Shown here one piece after another: positions 23,638-33,893 of a stretch of DNA of 53,974 bases. The stretch lies in assembly GCA_029212415.1 (NCBI GenBank), contig JARGOF010000035.1:1-53974 (forward strand), written 5' to 3'. Every line of letters starts with the position of its first letter. Position 1 is the stretch's first letter. Under the pieces are notes generated by a model. That model saw only the letters and a program-made list of their open reading frames with translations. It made no database searches and was not told where the DNA came from. The stretch comes from Rhizobiaceae bacterium (GTDB taxonomy: Bacteria > Pseudomonadota > Alphaproteobacteria > Rhizobiales > Rhizobiaceae). Both the position numbers and the translations under genes were made by a program.

Positions 23638-26172
23638 TCAATCGTCTGGTTCCACATCATTTGCGGAATTGTTCGAGCCGGCCAGAGACTTGTCAGCACG
23701 CGCTTCCGATTGAAAGCGCTGCTTTGCTGCCTGAACCTTCGTATCATTGTCGTCATCGGGCAACTTGAGATGCACGTCTGACTGGGGAAACGGAATTTCG
23801 ATTCCCTCTTTTTTGAAGCGTTCGAAAATCTGCAGTCTCAAGTCTGAAGCAACAGTAATACCAGACAGGACATCACTGACAAAAACACGCAACTCAAAAT
23901 CAAGAGAGGAAGCACCGAACCCGGTAAAGACCACTGTCGGTGCCGGATTGTGCAGGACAGACTTATTGGTTGCACCAATTTCCTCGAGGATCGAAATGAC
24001 CTGTCGTGGATCAGCATCATAGGAAACACCCACGGCAATTTCAGTGCGACCAAGCGTGTTGCTATGGGTCCAGTTTCCGACCGGTGTATTGATGAATTCC
24101 GAATTGGGAACAATGACAGACTGGCGCTGGAATGTTTCGATTTCAGTCGCTCGCACGGAAATATGGCGCACAAAACCCTGCGTCGAACCAGTCACAACCC
24201 AGTCACCGACCTTGAAGGGGCGTTCGGCCAGCAAAATGAGACCTGAAACGAAATTATTGACAATATTCTGCAGGCCGAAACCGATACCCAGTGACAACGC
24301 GCCTGCCACAAGCGCCAGATTTGACAGGTTGAGACCAGCTACAGACGCACCAATGACGGCAGCGATCGCGATACCGACATAACCGATGGCGATGCGGATC
24401 GAATTGCGCAAGCCATCTTCGAGCCTGCCGCGCTGCATGATGTTTTCATCCAGCCAACGTTGAAACCAGCGGGTAACGAAATAGCCGACAACGAACAACA
24501 GGATACCGAGAAAAATACCCGACAGCGAGATGGTCACACTTCCTATGGTGATTTCACTGAAGGTATCGGCAAACCAATTCTGGATATCTCTGGGTTGATA
24601 CCCCCACACCAGGAAGACAACCGGAACGCCGAAAACAATCACAAAAAGATAGATACACAGCCCGGCCAACAGTCCGAACTGTTCTATAAACACGGTACCG
24701 AACCCAAAGCGTTGGGAAAGAAACTGCCCCATGCGCGAGCCTGCAAAAGCCGATGGTTCGGAGACAGCCTGGGCGGACAGAAAACCGATATACATGGCCA
24801 CCAGCAATCCACCCAGCACGACCACCTGGTTGGCCGCGAAACGCGCCAGGCCGACATAACCGAAAAACGGCAACACGATGAAGGCTGTTCCCAGCACCAA
24901 AAGCGGAATTCTGATGCTGCGCGGCCAGGCGCGCCCGCCAGCAGGCTCTGAATTGTCCTGCGGACCGTTCTTGTCATCCGACCCGCCATGGGCAATCAAC
25001 GGACGTCCGAAGGAAAGCACCAGCAAGATGACGCCAATTGTTACGGTGGCCACCAGACTTTTGGCCACTGAAAGGATCAACGGCGAGTCGAGCGCATCGC
25101 TGATGCTTCCAGCTTGATAGTCAACGGCATTCACCAGTGCCATGGCCATGATCAGCCACCATAAAACCCGCGCACCCGAATTCGTTACAGGTACGAGTCG
25201 CCAGTTCGGTGCAGAAGGCTGAAGCACGGCGGTTGCCAGACGGCCCGCAAAAAACAGGATGACAACGAATTGCAGAAAAGCCGACAGAAGCATCGCAATA
25301 TCGGCGCGCATCACGCCGAAATTGTTTAGAAAAAACGTTAGAAACAGGCAGGATATAAGCAGGCTCATTGTTGGCAGGAATGTCCACCAGAACGCCAAAG
25401 TGTGTTTGCTGAATAGGGTTGGATGCTCTTCATTGAGGTCGTAATGCATGAAACGCGCGAACAGCCGGTAGGTTCCGACAATGAATAGAATGCCCAGCAG
25501 GAAGGACAGAAACAGCGCCGAAAGCAGCGCACCACTTTTATACTGCCAGGTAAATCCGATCCAATTGGCAATCCTTGAATTTATATCCGCCAATTCAAGG
25601 ACGAAGGCCTTTCGAACAGTGTCAATGTCACCGATGGACAGGTCAACGCGCCCCAAAAGGGTTTGCCTGAATAGTTCCCGGCGGTACTCCGAAACGGTCT
25701 GAGCAAGCTTCTTGGCTTCATTCGCTATCGCGTCGGCCTCACCAAGATAGGCGTTGATAATCGCACTCTCGGATGCAATGGAACTGCGTTCATCCGCCAG
25801 AACCAGCGGCTCTGCAGCCGCCCCTTCGGCTGGAGGTGCCCCCAGATTGGTTTCACGCGTTTTCAGGTTCTCAAGACGCGGCAGCAAATCCCGATTGATC
25901 TTGTCCATCGCCGCATCAAGTTCTTCAAGTTGCTGCTGCAGTTTGACCAGTCTTGAATCATCATAGCGGACCAATGTGTCGGGTTTACTGATTTCCTTGA
26001 AACGTTCGCTCGCCCTGTTGAGCGACACGCGGGCCGCCGAGATGCCATCGGCCACCGCCGGATACAATGTCGGCGCTGAGCTGGTCTGGGCCATGACGAT
26101 ACCGGGCAGACTGAATGCAACGCCTGCAAACAGACAGCACAACACGATCATACGCAATACGATAGGCTTCAC
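23638..26172 (-). CDS. MscS-family mechanosensitive channel with DUF3772 domain
   Basis: About 844 residues. A signal peptide (MIVLCCLFAGVAFSLPGIVMAQ) is followed by a periplasmic coiled-coil-like DUF3772 region (about 30-210; DDSRLVKLQQQLEELDAAMDKI), eight to ten membrane helices, and the conserved MscS pore/beta domain (NLALVAGALSLGIGFGLQNIVNNFVSGLILLAERPFKVGDWV). A charged C-terminal tail follows. Such long MscS homologues release solutes on hypo-osmotic shock. GTG at 26172 is preferred because GGAG lies about 10 nt upstream and signal-peptide length is then normal; the frame extends to a TTG at 26238. It is upstream of the pentose cluster on the same strand, 152 bp away, with no obvious functional link. 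Confidence 0.9.
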   Translation of the reverse strand: MKPIVLRMIVLCCLFAGVAFSLPGIVMAQTSSAPTLYPAVADGISAARVSLNRASERFKEISKPDTLVRYDDSRLVKLQQQLEELDAAMDKINRDLLPRLENLKTRETNLGAPPAEGAAAEPLVLADERSSIASESAIINAYLGEADAIANEAKKLAQTVSEYRRELFRQTLLGRVDLSIGDIDTVRKAFVLELADINSRIANWIGFTWQYKSGALLSALFLSFLLGILFIVGTYRLFARFMHYDLNEEHPTLFSKHTLAFWWTFLPTMSLLISCLFLTFFLNNFGVMRADIAMLLSAFLQFVVILFFAGRLATAVLQPSAPNWRLVPVTNSGARVLWWLIMAMALVNAVDYQAGSISDALDSPLILSVAKSLVATVTIGVILLVLSFGRPLIAHGGSDDKNGPQDNSEPAGGRAWPRSIRIPLLVLGTAFIVLPFFGYVGLARFAANQVVVLGGLLVAMYIGFLSAQAVSEPSAFAGSRMGQFLSQRFGFGTVFIEQFGLLAGLCIYLFVIVFGVPVVFLVWGYQPRDIQNWFADTFSEITIGSVTISLSGIFLGILLFVVGYFVTRWFQRWLDENIMQRGRLEDGLRNSIRIAIGYVGIAIAAVIGASVAGLNLSNLALVAGALSLGIGFGLQNIVNNFVSGLILLAERPFKVGDWVVTGSTQGFVRHISVRATEIETFQRQSVIVPNSEFINTPVGNWTHSNTLGRTEIAVGVSYDADPRQVISILEEIGATNKSVLHNPAPTVVFTGFGASSLDFELRVFVSDVLSGITVASDLRLQIFERFKKEGIEIPFPQSDVHLKLPDDDNDTKVQAAKQRFQSEARADKSLAGSNNSANDVEPDD

Positions 26173-26306
26173 CGGGTATTTCTCCGCTACAAAGAACATG
26201 ATTGATACAACGAAAGACAGTTGTTTGACAGCGCGCAATGGGTTGTTGCGCCTTCCGAAACAGTTTGTAACCTGATCAAAACGATGGGGGCAGAAACAAT
26301 GGCGTG

Positions 26307-26864
26307 TTAAAAACCGGCGCCGGGTTTTGCCAGATAAGCAACCTCTTCAGGAGTGCTTTCGCGTCCCAAAATCGGGTTGCGATGCGGAAATCGTCCAAAT
26401 TCGGCAATGACCTCATGATGCATATGCGCATATTTGAGCAATTCCGCATTTCCCAGGCGAGTGAACAGTTCCACGGCCTTCTGCTGGTCGTCGAGCGCTT
26501 CTGAATGTTCAAAGGGCATATAGAAAAACTGGCGTTGCCTTTCATCGACCAATTGATCGAGATTGGCCCCGATTGCGGCCCGGGCCTCTTTGAGAGCCAG
26601 ACCATCCGTGGCAAAAGCCAATGGCGTGCCACGGTATATGTTGCGCGGAAATTGGTCCAAGACGATCACCAATGCCAACACATTGTCTGCCGAGGCGCGC
26701 CACACATCGGGGATATTCTCCGCAAGGGCAAGATGCGTTGAAGCGAAACGCCGGGCAATATCCTTATCCACAGAGAGGTTTTTCTTGAACCAGTCTTCGG
26801 GTTTCAATTCTTCAAACCAGAAAGAAAAAACCACTTCCGGTTGCACCACATCGGCATTGCTCAT
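26307..26864 (-). CDS. DUF924 family protein
   Basis: 185-residue soluble protein with the DUF924 landmarks: VFSFWFEEL near the start, ALVIVLDQFPRNIYRGTPLAFA, FFYMPFEHSE and IAEFGRFPHRNPILGRESTPEE. It is a helical, TPR-like fold of unknown function. ATG 26864 has GGAG 8 nt upstream; an in-frame GTG at 26873 would add three residues but overlaps that ribosome site. It is an isolated minus-strand gene between the channel gene and a gene-poor stretch. Confidence 0.9.
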   Translation of the reverse strand: MSNADVVQPEVVFSFWFEELKPEDWFKKNLSVDKDIARRFASTHLALAENIPDVWRASADNVLALVIVLDQFPRNIYRGTPLAFATDGLALKEARAAIGANLDQLVDERQRQFFYMPFEHSEALDDQQKAVELFTRLGNAELLKYAHMHHEVIAEFGRFPHRNPILGRESTPEEVAYLAKPGAGF

Positions 26865-27236
26865 CTCATCCACTCCGATCGACTGTTCACAACTGACTTA
26901 TACCAAAGACCGATGATTATGACCCATCTTTGGCATCACCCGATAACATAGCTTGTTCGCGCAAAACAGGTGCATACAGTGTGACAGACAAATCCTGTTT
27001 TCAAATAAATGAAGGCACTTTGAAGAGACTGGAACGTGGCAAGTCTAAAATGACGGAAACGCTTCCGGAAAACACAATTGATTGCACCGGCAGTTGCGTA
27101 AACTATAAAAAATACTCTGAATTCCGTTCAAAAATAAGGCAACCAATGTAAAAAAACGAATCACCCCGGCAGGCACGCTCCCTGAGGGACATCGCTTGCC
27201 ATCCAAGGAAAAAACCATAATCCATTGTATTTAAAC
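26865..27236. other. AT-rich intergenic stretch, no convincing gene
   Basis: About 370 bp of A/T-rich sequence between the DUF924 start and the MCC terminator. It should hold the DUF924 promoter. A plus-strand frame at 26930-27151, with an inner ATG at 27051 giving 33 residues, has no good ribosome site or recognisable domain, so I do not call it as a gene. Confidence 0.4.
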
Positions 27237-27263
27237 AAAAAAAAGGCTGCTATAGAAGCAGCC
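27237..27263 (-). terminator. Rho-independent terminator of the tetR-ivd-mcc unit
   Basis: Read on the minus strand: GGCTGCT, loop TCTAT, AGCAGCC, then a run of eight T (27244-27237). The stem is perfect over 7 bp. It lies about 125 bp downstream of the biotin-carboxylase gene and closes the minus-strand unit. Confidence 0.85.
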
Positions 27264-27386
27264 TGAGTCTAGGGAGGAATTTAGTCTGTATACATACGAT
27301 ACACGCACAATATTACGCAAAACTTAACGAAATGCAACCTGTGATATTTGTCGCAGCACATGCAATACCGACAACCGAGCATCGAT

Positions 27387-29390
27387 TCACTCCGCAACCG
27401 GCTCAAGCGAAAGGAGCAAATCACCGTCTGTGACCTGATCCCCCTCACCCACGAGAACCTCGGCAATCACCCCGTCACGCGGCGCTGAAAGCGTCATCTC
27501 CATTTTCATGGCTTCCATGATGGCAAGGGGCATGTCTCTGCTGACGGATTGGCCAACCTTGACATTGATCTGTTTGATGACGCCGGGCATGGGGGCAACA
27601 ATGCGGTCACCCATATCCTCTGCTTCCATATCGGCCGCTGAAATATCGGGCAGCGCAAACGCATAGGCCTTGCCCTGGCAGATGAGAGTCAACGTCTGTC
27701 TATCCCGCAGGGAGCGAATGTTGAGCAATGTGCCATTGATATCGACCCGCATGATACCGTTGGCGCTCGACAGCAATTCCATGAAAACCGGTGCCAGGGT
27801 GCTGCCGACATCACGATAGGCCGTTACACTCCATTGTGTTTTGGAGAGGCGCGTTACAGCCAGTTCATGAAAATCCTCGCCACTGGCAAGCTGCACAACC
27901 CGCTTTGGTGCTGTCCAGTGAGACCATATACCCAAGGTGTCAAAGGGATCCTGTGCCCCTGAAACAGGCCCCGGTTTCAAACTGGCAATCGCCGCGACGG
28001 CAATAAAGAGATCGGGGGTAAGTTCCCTGGTATTCAACTGCTCCAGGTTCCGGTCAATCAGCCCGGTATCAACATCGCCGCATGCAAAATCCGCCTGTCC
28101 GCACAAGGCTTCCAGAAAAGCGATATTGGTCGTCACACCCACGGCTTCGGTCTGTGCCAATGCAGCTTCCATACGGCCTAGCGCAGTCGCGCGATCAGGT
28201 CCGTGCACAACAAGTTTGGCAATCATCGGATCATAGAATGGCGTGATCGTATCACCCTGGCGAACGCCTGAATCAATCCGCACAGATTGCTCGGGAAACC
28301 GCAAATGGCTCAATGTTCCGGTTGCCGGCAAAAATCCCTTCTGAGAATCCTCTGCATAGACGCGCGCCTCGAAGGCCCATCCGTCGATGCTGATGTCTTC
28401 CTGTTTCAATGGCAGGACCTCTCCGGCTGCCACACGCAATTGCCACTCCACGAGATCCAGTCCGGTAATCATCTCCGTCACCGGATGCTCGACCTGAAGC
28501 CTGGTATTCATTTCCATGAAGTAGAACTTGTCGGGCTGCAGGCCATCCGTCCCGTCGACGATAAACTCGATCGTACCGGCACCGCTATAACCAATGGCTT
28601 TGGCGGCCTTGACGGCTGCCTCCCCCATGGCTTGCCGCATCTCTTCATGCATGCCGGGAGCAGGTGCTTCCTCGATCACCTTTTGATGCCGACGCTGCAA
28701 TGAACAATCACGCTCGAACAGATGAACGGCATTTCCATGATCATCGCCGAAAACCTGGATTTCAATATGCCGCGGCGATGGAATGAATTTTTCAACCAGC
28801 ACGCGATCATCACCAAATGAGGCTTTCCCCTCGCGTTTTGCTGCTGAAAGCGCCTCGGCAAAATCCTTCGGATCATGCACCAGGCGCATGCCCTTGCCAC
28901 CGCCTCCGGCCCGCGCCTTGATCAGCACCGGAAAGCCAATTTCATTGGCCTTGCCAGCCAGAACAACCAGTTCCTGCGCTTCGCCATGATAGCCCGGCAC
29001 GACGGGAACCTTTGCCTTTTCCATCAAAGTCTTGGCAGCATCCTTGAGACCCATGGCGCGAATGGCATGCACCGATGGCCCGATGAAGACGAGACCAGCA
29101 GCCTCCACGGCTTCAACGAAATCCGGATTCTCCGACAGGAAACCATAGCCCGGATGAATGGCCTCTGCGCCGCTCGACAAGGCGGCTTCAATCAGGCGGT
29201 CCCCTTTCAGATAGCTCTCTGCGACCAGAGCGGCACCAATATGAACCGCCTCATCGGCCATCTCCACATGCAGTGCATTGCGGTCGGCGTCGGAAAAGAC
29301 CGCGACCGTTCTGATACCCATTCGCCGCGCGGTTTTGATAATGCGGCAAGCGATCTCGCCGCGATTTGCAATCAGGATCTTCTTGAACAT
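27387..29390 (-). CDS. mccA: 3-Methylcrotonyl-CoA carboxylase alpha (biotin-containing) subunit
   Basis: 667 residues. Order: biotin carboxylase N-domain (KILIANRGEIACRII at the start), ATP-grasp with ARAGGGGKGMRLV, the C-domain with EMNTRLQVEHPVTEMITGLDLV, and the biotinyl domain with IMEAMKMEM, where Lys629 is the biotin site. The enzyme carboxylates 3-methylcrotonyl-CoA in leucine degradation. The specificity comes from the partner beta subunit and the adjacent isovaleryl-CoA dehydrogenase; acetyl- or propionyl-CoA carboxylase alpha subunits have the same layout. Start at ATG 29390 with GGGAGA upstream; the frame extends to 29447 but would overlap the beta-subunit gene. Last gene before the terminator at 27237. 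Confidence 0.93.
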   Translation of the reverse strand: MFKKILIANRGEIACRIIKTARRMGIRTVAVFSDADRNALHVEMADEAVHIGAALVAESYLKGDRLIEAALSSGAEAIHPGYGFLSENPDFVEAVEAAGLVFIGPSVHAIRAMGLKDAAKTLMEKAKVPVVPGYHGEAQELVVLAGKANEIGFPVLIKARAGGGGKGMRLVHDPKDFAEALSAAKREGKASFGDDRVLVEKFIPSPRHIEIQVFGDDHGNAVHLFERDCSLQRRHQKVIEEAPAPGMHEEMRQAMGEAAVKAAKAIGYSGAGTIEFIVDGTDGLQPDKFYFMEMNTRLQVEHPVTEMITGLDLVEWQLRVAAGEVLPLKQEDISIDGWAFEARVYAEDSQKGFLPATGTLSHLRFPEQSVRIDSGVRQGDTITPFYDPMIAKLVVHGPDRATALGRMEAALAQTEAVGVTTNIAFLEALCGQADFACGDVDTGLIDRNLEQLNTRELTPDLFIAVAAIASLKPGPVSGAQDPFDTLGIWSHWTAPKRVVQLASGEDFHELAVTRLSKTQWSVTAYRDVGSTLAPVFMELLSSANGIMRVDINGTLLNIRSLRDRQTLTLICQGKAYAFALPDISAADMEAEDMGDRIVAPMPGVIKQINVKVGQSVSRDMPLAIMEAMKMEMTLSAPRDGVIAEVLVGEGDQVTDGDLLLSLEPVAE

Positions 29391-29403
29391 GATGGTCTCC
29401 CAA

Positions 29404-31011
29404 TTACATCCGGAACAGGCCGAATTTTGTTTCAGCGATCGGCGCATTCAGCGAAACCGACAGGGACAACCCAAGAACATCACGCGTCTTGCGCGGGTCT
29501 ATGATGCCGTCGTCCCAAAGGCGCGCCGAAGCATAAAGCGGATGCCCCTGCTCATCGAACTGATCGATGATGGGTTGCTTGAAAGCCAATTCCTCATCGA
29601 CGCTCCACTGCCCGCCCTTGCGTTCAATACCATCGCGTTTAACGCTGGCAAGCACACCGGCAGCCTGCTCACCCCCCATCACCGAGATGCGGCTGTTGGG
29701 CCACGTCCACAGGAAACGCGGACCATAGGACCGGCCGCACATGCCATAATTCCCGGCACCAAACGATCCGCCGACAAGAATGGTGATTTTCGGCACGGAG
29801 GTCGTGGCAACAGCTGTCACCAGCTTGGCGCCGTCCTTGGCAATCCCGCCTGCTTCGTATTTTCGCCCTACCATGAAGCCGGTGATGTTCTGCAGAAACA
29901 CCAGTGGTATCTTGCGCTGCGAGCACAGTTCCACAAAATGCGCGCCCTTGACGGCACTTTCCGAAAACAACACGCCATTGTTGCCAATGATGCCGACCGG
30001 CATGCCATGCACATGCGTAAAACCACACACCAGAGTCGGACCATAGCGTGCCTTGAATTCATCAAAGCGCGAGCCGTCAACGACCCGGGCGATCACTTCC
30101 CTGATATCGTAGGGCGTCTTCAGGTCGGGCGGCACAATGCCGACAATCTCAGCCGGATCATAAAGCGGATCTTCGGGCGTTTGAATATCGGCATGCCTGT
30201 GTCTTTGTATGTTGAGATTGGCAACCGCTCTTCTGGCCAGAAGCAGCGCATGCGCATCGTCATTTGCAAGATGATCTGCAACGCCTGATAGCCGTGTATG
30301 GACATCACCGCCACCCAGGTCCTCAGCCGTGACGACCTCACCGGTTGCAGCCTTGACCAGCGGTGGTCCGGCGAGAAAGATGGTGCCTTGATCACGCACG
30401 ATGATGGTCTCGTCAGACATCGCCGGCACATAGGCACCACCGGCAGTACACGACCCCATGACCACGGCAATCTGCGACAGACCCATCGCCGACATATTGG
30501 CCTGATTGTAAAATATCCGACCGAAATGATCGCGGTCGGGAAAGACTTCGTCCTGATTGGGCAGATTGGCGCCGCCGCTATCGACCAGATAGACGCAAGG
30601 CAGCCGGTTCTCCATGGCGATTTCCTGCGCGCGCAGGTGCTTTTTTACCGTCAGCGGGTAATAGGTCCCGCCTTTGACGGTCGCATCATTGCACAGGATC
30701 ATCACATCCCGGCCGGACACCCGGCCGATGCCGGCGATCAGTCCGGCGCTGGAAATATCGCCCCCATACATGCCATAGGCCGCAAACTGGCCGATCTCGA
30801 GAAAAGGCGAATTGTCATCAAGCAGCCGCCGGACGCGCTCGCGCGGCAGCAACTTGCCACGCCCCACATGGCGCTCGCGGGCGTGGTCTGCGCCGCCTTT
30901 TTCAACAGCGCTGGCAACCTCGCCCATCTTGCTCAACATATCCTTCATGGATGCGCTGTTGTCGCGAAACCCCTGTGAAGACGGCAGGATCTTGGAGGAA
31001 AGAACGGTCAT
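29404..31011 (-). CDS. mccB: Methylcrotonyl-CoA carboxylase beta (carboxyltransferase) subunit
   Basis: 535 residues with the two crotonase-fold carboxyltransferase halves. [43 protein letters not shown] and [40 protein letters not shown] are typical of MCC beta rather than PCC beta. It transfers carboxylate from biotin to 3-methylcrotonyl-CoA to give 3-methylglutaconyl-CoA. It sits between ivd (36 bp) and the alpha-subunit gene (13 bp) on one transcript. ATG 31011 has only a weak ribosome site. Confidence 0.95.
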   Translation of the reverse strand: MTVLSSKILPSSQGFRDNSASMKDMLSKMGEVASAVEKGGADHARERHVGRGKLLPRERVRRLLDDNSPFLEIGQFAAYGMYGGDISSAGLIAGIGRVSGRDVMILCNDATVKGGTYYPLTVKKHLRAQEIAMENRLPCVYLVDSGGANLPNQDEVFPDRDHFGRIFYNQANMSAMGLSQIAVVMGSCTAGGAYVPAMSDETIIVRDQGTIFLAGPPLVKAATGEVVTAEDLGGGDVHTRLSGVADHLANDDAHALLLARRAVANLNIQRHRHADIQTPEDPLYDPAEIVGIVPPDLKTPYDIREVIARVVDGSRFDEFKARYGPTLVCGFTHVHGMPVGIIGNNGVLFSESAVKGAHFVELCSQRKIPLVFLQNITGFMVGRKYEAGGIAKDGAKLVTAVATTSVPKITILVGGSFGAGNYGMCGRSYGPRFLWTWPNSRISVMGGEQAAGVLASVKRDGIERKGGQWSVDEELAFKQPIIDQFDEQGHPLYASARLWDDGIIDPRKTRDVLGLSLSVSLNAPIAETKFGLFRM

Positions 31012-31046
31012 GAAAATGGGTTCCGGTTCATCTGTTGCTGCTGTTG

Positions 31047-32210
31047 TCAGGCGGTTTCGGCGAACATTTCACGGCCGATCAACATCCGCCGTATCTCTGA
31101 TGTGCCCGCACCGATTTCATAGAGTTTTGCGTCACGCAACAACCGGCCGGTACCATATTCGTTGATATAACCATTGCCACCCAACGCCTGTATCGCTTCA
31201 AGTGCAACCTGCGTTGCCTTTTCCGCAGCGTAGAGAATACACCCGGCAGCGTCTTTGCGGGTGGTCTCGCCACGATCACAGGCCGATGCCACGGAATAGA
31301 CATAGGCACGACAGGCATTCATCGTCGTGTACATGTCGGCCAGCTTGCCCTGCATCAGCTGAAATTCGCCGATCGGCGTACCAAACTGCTTGCGATCATG
31401 GACATAGGGCACGACGATATCCAGAGCGGCGGCCATGATGCCGATCGGTCCGCCGGCAAGAACAACCCGTTCATAGTCGAGCCCGGACATCAATATGCGG
31501 GTGCCCTGGCCTTCTTCGCCGAGAATGTTGCCATAGGGCACTTCACAATCTTCAAACACCAGCTCACAGGTATTGGATCCGCGCATGCCGAGCTTGTCGA
31601 GCTTTTGAGCGGTCGAAAAACCCGCCATGGTTTTCTCGATCAAAAACGCGGTAATGCCGCGCGATCCGGCGTCCATGTCGGTCTTTGCATAGACCACCAG
31701 CGTATTGGCATCCGGACCATTGGTGATCCACATCTTGTTGCCGTTGAGCACAAAGCGATCATTGCGCTTTTCGGCCCGCAAGCGCATCGACACGACATCC
31801 GAACCCGCACCCGGCTCCGACATGGCCAGCGCACCCACATCCTCGCCGGAGCACAGCTTCGGCAGATATTTCTGCTTCTGCTCTTGCGTTCCCCAGCGAT
31901 TGATCTGATTGACGCAAAGGTTGGAATGCGCCCCGTAGGACAGGCCGACCGATGCGGAAGCACGTGAGATCTCTTCCATCGCCACGGCATGCGCCAGATA
32001 GCCCATACCGGTGCCGCCGAAATCCGGATTGGCCGTCATGCCCAGCAGGCCAAGCGCCCCCATTTCCTGCCAAAGGTGCATTGGAAACTGGTTGCTTTCG
32101 TCAATCTGACCAGCCAGCGGCGCAATCCTGTCCTGCGAAAACCGCCGTACGGTTTCACGCAATTGATCCACGTCTTCGCCAAGTCCAAAATTCATGCCGG
32201 TGGAAAACAT
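31047..32210 (-). CDS. ivd: Isovaleryl-CoA dehydrogenase
   Basis: 387-residue acyl-CoA dehydrogenase. [14 protein letters not shown] (129-142) and WITNG (161-165) are the FAD and substrate signatures. [14 protein letters not shown] (244-257) carries Glu247 at the position of the isovaleryl-CoA-dehydrogenase catalytic base, which is shifted compared with medium-chain enzymes. It oxidises isovaleryl-CoA to 3-methylcrotonyl-CoA, the substrate of the adjacent carboxylase. AAGGAG lies 9 nt upstream of ATG 32210, within the end of tetR, so the two genes are probably translationally coupled. Confidence 0.95.
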   Translation of the reverse strand: MFSTGMNFGLGEDVDQLRETVRRFSQDRIAPLAGQIDESNQFPMHLWQEMGALGLLGMTANPDFGGTGMGYLAHAVAMEEISRASASVGLSYGAHSNLCVNQINRWGTQEQKQKYLPKLCSGEDVGALAMSEPGAGSDVVSMRLRAEKRNDRFVLNGNKMWITNGPDANTLVVYAKTDMDAGSRGITAFLIEKTMAGFSTAQKLDKLGMRGSNTCELVFEDCEVPYGNILGEEGQGTRILMSGLDYERVVLAGGPIGIMAAALDIVVPYVHDRKQFGTPIGEFQLMQGKLADMYTTMNACRAYVYSVASACDRGETTRKDAAGCILYAAEKATQVALEAIQALGGNGYINEYGTGRLLRDAKLYEIGAGTSEIRRMLIGREMFAETA

Positions 32211-32213
32211 CGC

Positions 32214-32813
32214 TCAAATCTCCTTCATGCCAACAGCGCCGACAATCATGCCGATATACAATTCTTCAATCTGCTCCAGCGAAAGCCGTCCATGCTCCTT
32301 GTACCAATTGGTGATACCGGTCAGCATGGCGATGATGCCCATGGTTGCGACGGGTGGATCGCTGATGGAAAACACCCCATCGGCACGGCCATTCGCCAGA
32401 ATATTTCGCAGATTCATTTCGTAGCGACGACGCAATTCCTCGACTTCAATAAAATTGTGTTCTTCCAGATTGCGCAGTTCCATGTAGGAAATGAAAACCT
32501 CCGGACCACACTGCATATGATAGCGAATATGAAAACGGACAAAGGCAATCAAGGCTTCACGCGGCGGCAGGCTTTCATCTCGGGCGCTATCCCAGGTCGC
32601 CAGCAAACGCTCCATGTGCTCCACCAGCAAACCACGCAGCAGGTGCTGTTTGGTCGGAAAATGATTGTAAATGGCACCTGCCTGCAGGCCGATCTCGCGG
32701 CCGATCTGGCGCATCGAAACAGCGGCATAGCCATAACGTGCAAACAGCGACACGGCTGCCAGACGAACCCTGTCAGCCGTTTCGGCGCCAACTGAACCTA
32801 CTTTGCGTGCCAT
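32214..32813 (-). CDS. TetR-family regulator of leucine/acyl-CoA catabolism
   Basis: 199 residues. The N-terminal helix-turn-helix is clear (AVSLFARYGYAAVSMRQIGREIGLQAGAIYNHFPTKQHLL) and the C-terminal ligand domain is TetR-like. It is the first gene of the ivd-mccB-mccA run, with ivd starting 3 bp after its stop. An inverted repeat 84 bp upstream of its start (32897-32910) recurs upstream of the acyl-CoA ligase/Liv operon, suggesting autoregulation plus control of both units, with an acyl-CoA as likely effector. Start at ATG 32813; a TTG at 32819 is a less likely alternative. LiuR of many alphaproteobacteria is a MerR protein, so this TetR would be a LiuQ-like alternative (from memory). Confidence 0.9.
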   Translation of the reverse strand: MARKVGSVGAETADRVRLAAVSLFARYGYAAVSMRQIGREIGLQAGAIYNHFPTKQHLLRGLLVEHMERLLATWDSARDESLPPREALIAFVRFHIRYHMQCGPEVFISYMELRNLEEHNFIEVEELRRRYEMNLRNILANGRADGVFSISDPPVATMGIIAMLTGITNWYKEHGRLSLEQIEELYIGMIVGAVGMKEI

Positions 32814-32896
32814 TATCAATCACGAAAATCCCGGTGACACCGGGCTATCCCCTATTCCCAAACAGACACGGATGAATTTCCATCGAATCCAAGAAA

Positions 32897-32910
32897 TGAA
32901 CGTGCGTTCA
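32897..32910. promoter_or_regulatory. Probable TetR operator upstream of tetR
   Basis: TGAACG-TG-CGTTCA is a perfect inverted repeat with a 2-bp spacer, within AAATGAACGTGCGTTC (32895-32910). It is 84 bp upstream of the tetR start and matches 15 of 16 bases of a site upstream of the acyl-CoA ligase gene (40319-40334). Symmetry, position and recurrence point to the TetR operator. Confidence 0.7.
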
Positions 32911-32992
32911 ATTTAACGACAATAGCCACAGCGTCAAGCGCACTTCTTGCCCAATCCGGCACACATCAAAAGACAGGTGCCCATGCAGGCAG

Positions 32993-33835
32993 TCAGGCCA
33001 GCCATCTTTTGCGGCGCTTGTAGTGTTTGACATCACGGAAGGACCGACGGCCTTCGCCGCCAACGCCGAGATAGAATTCCTTGACGTCTTCATTCTCCCG
33101 AAGGTCGGCAGCAACGCCATCCAGCACAATCCGGCCGGACTCCAGAATATATCCATAGGTCGCATAGCGCAGGGCGATATTGGTATTCTGTTCGGCCAGC
33201 AGGAAAGACACGCCTTCCTGCTCATTCAGCTTGCGCACGATTTCAAAAATCTCTTCCTGCAATTGCGGCGCCAGCCCCATCGAAGGCTCATCGAGCAGGA
33301 TCATTTTCGGTTTGGACATGAGTGCCCGGCCGATTGCCGTCATCTGTTGCTCGCCGCCGGACGTATAGCCTGCCTGGCTGCTGCGCCGTTCACGCAGGCG
33401 CGGGAAATATTCATAGACCAGTTCAAGATCGCGTTTGATGGCCGCATTGCCATCGCGCCGCGTGTAGCTTCCGGCCAGCAGATTGTCTTCAATGGTCAGA
33501 TGGCCAAAACAGCGGCGGCCCTCCATGACCTGAATGCAACCTCTGCGGACCAATTCATTGGGCGACAGGGACTGAACCTCATTGCCTTCAAACAGGATTG
33601 TTCCCTTGGTAACTTCGCCACGCTCCGCATGAAGCAGGTTGGAAATCGCCTTCAGGGTTGTTGTCTTGCCGGCACCATTGGCGCCCAGAAGAGCAACAAT
33701 GCCGCCTTTTTCCACATTCAGCGAGACACCCTTGAGAACAAGAATGACGTGATCATAAATCACCTCAATATTGTTGACCGACAGAATCGAACCCGCAGCT
33801 TTGGTCTCATTGGTTGGGGTCGGGGCCTGTGTCAT
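32993..33835 (-). CDS. livF: Branched-chain-type ABC transporter ATPase (LivF)
   Basis: 280 residues. Walker A GANGAGKTT, a TSGGEQQM signature in place of LSGGQ (a normal LivF variant), and MILLDEPSMGLAP as Walker B. One of two ATPases of a HAAT-family transporter, with LivG at 37416-38249. Start at ATG 33835 with AAAGG upstream; the frame runs back to 34006, but that extension overlaps the binding-protein gene. It is the last gene of the ligase/Liv run and is separated from the binding-protein gene by a strong hairpin. Confidence 0.93.
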   Translation of the reverse strand: MTQAPTPTNETKAAGSILSVNNIEVIYDHVILVLKGVSLNVEKGGIVALLGANGAGKTTTLKAISNLLHAERGEVTKGTILFEGNEVQSLSPNELVRRGCIQVMEGRRCFGHLTIEDNLLAGSYTRRDGNAAIKRDLELVYEYFPRLRERRSSQAGYTSGGEQQMTAIGRALMSKPKMILLDEPSMGLAPQLQEEIFEIVRKLNEQEGVSFLLAEQNTNIALRYATYGYILESGRIVLDGVAADLRENEDVKEFYLGVGGEGRRSFRDVKHYKRRKRWLA

Positions 33836-33893
33836 CGGCGATAACCTTTCGTGCGGCAAGGATGGGCATAGGTGGTATTGACGGCTGGAATTC

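Noticed and set aside
26930-27151. 73-codon plus-strand frame in the gene-poor stretch
   Set aside because: AT-rich, no ribosome site, no recognisable domain; inner ATG gives only 33 residues.
29278-30288. 336-codon plus-strand frame opposite mccA/mccB
   Set aside because: Spans the junction of two well-supported minus-strand genes and shows no domain.
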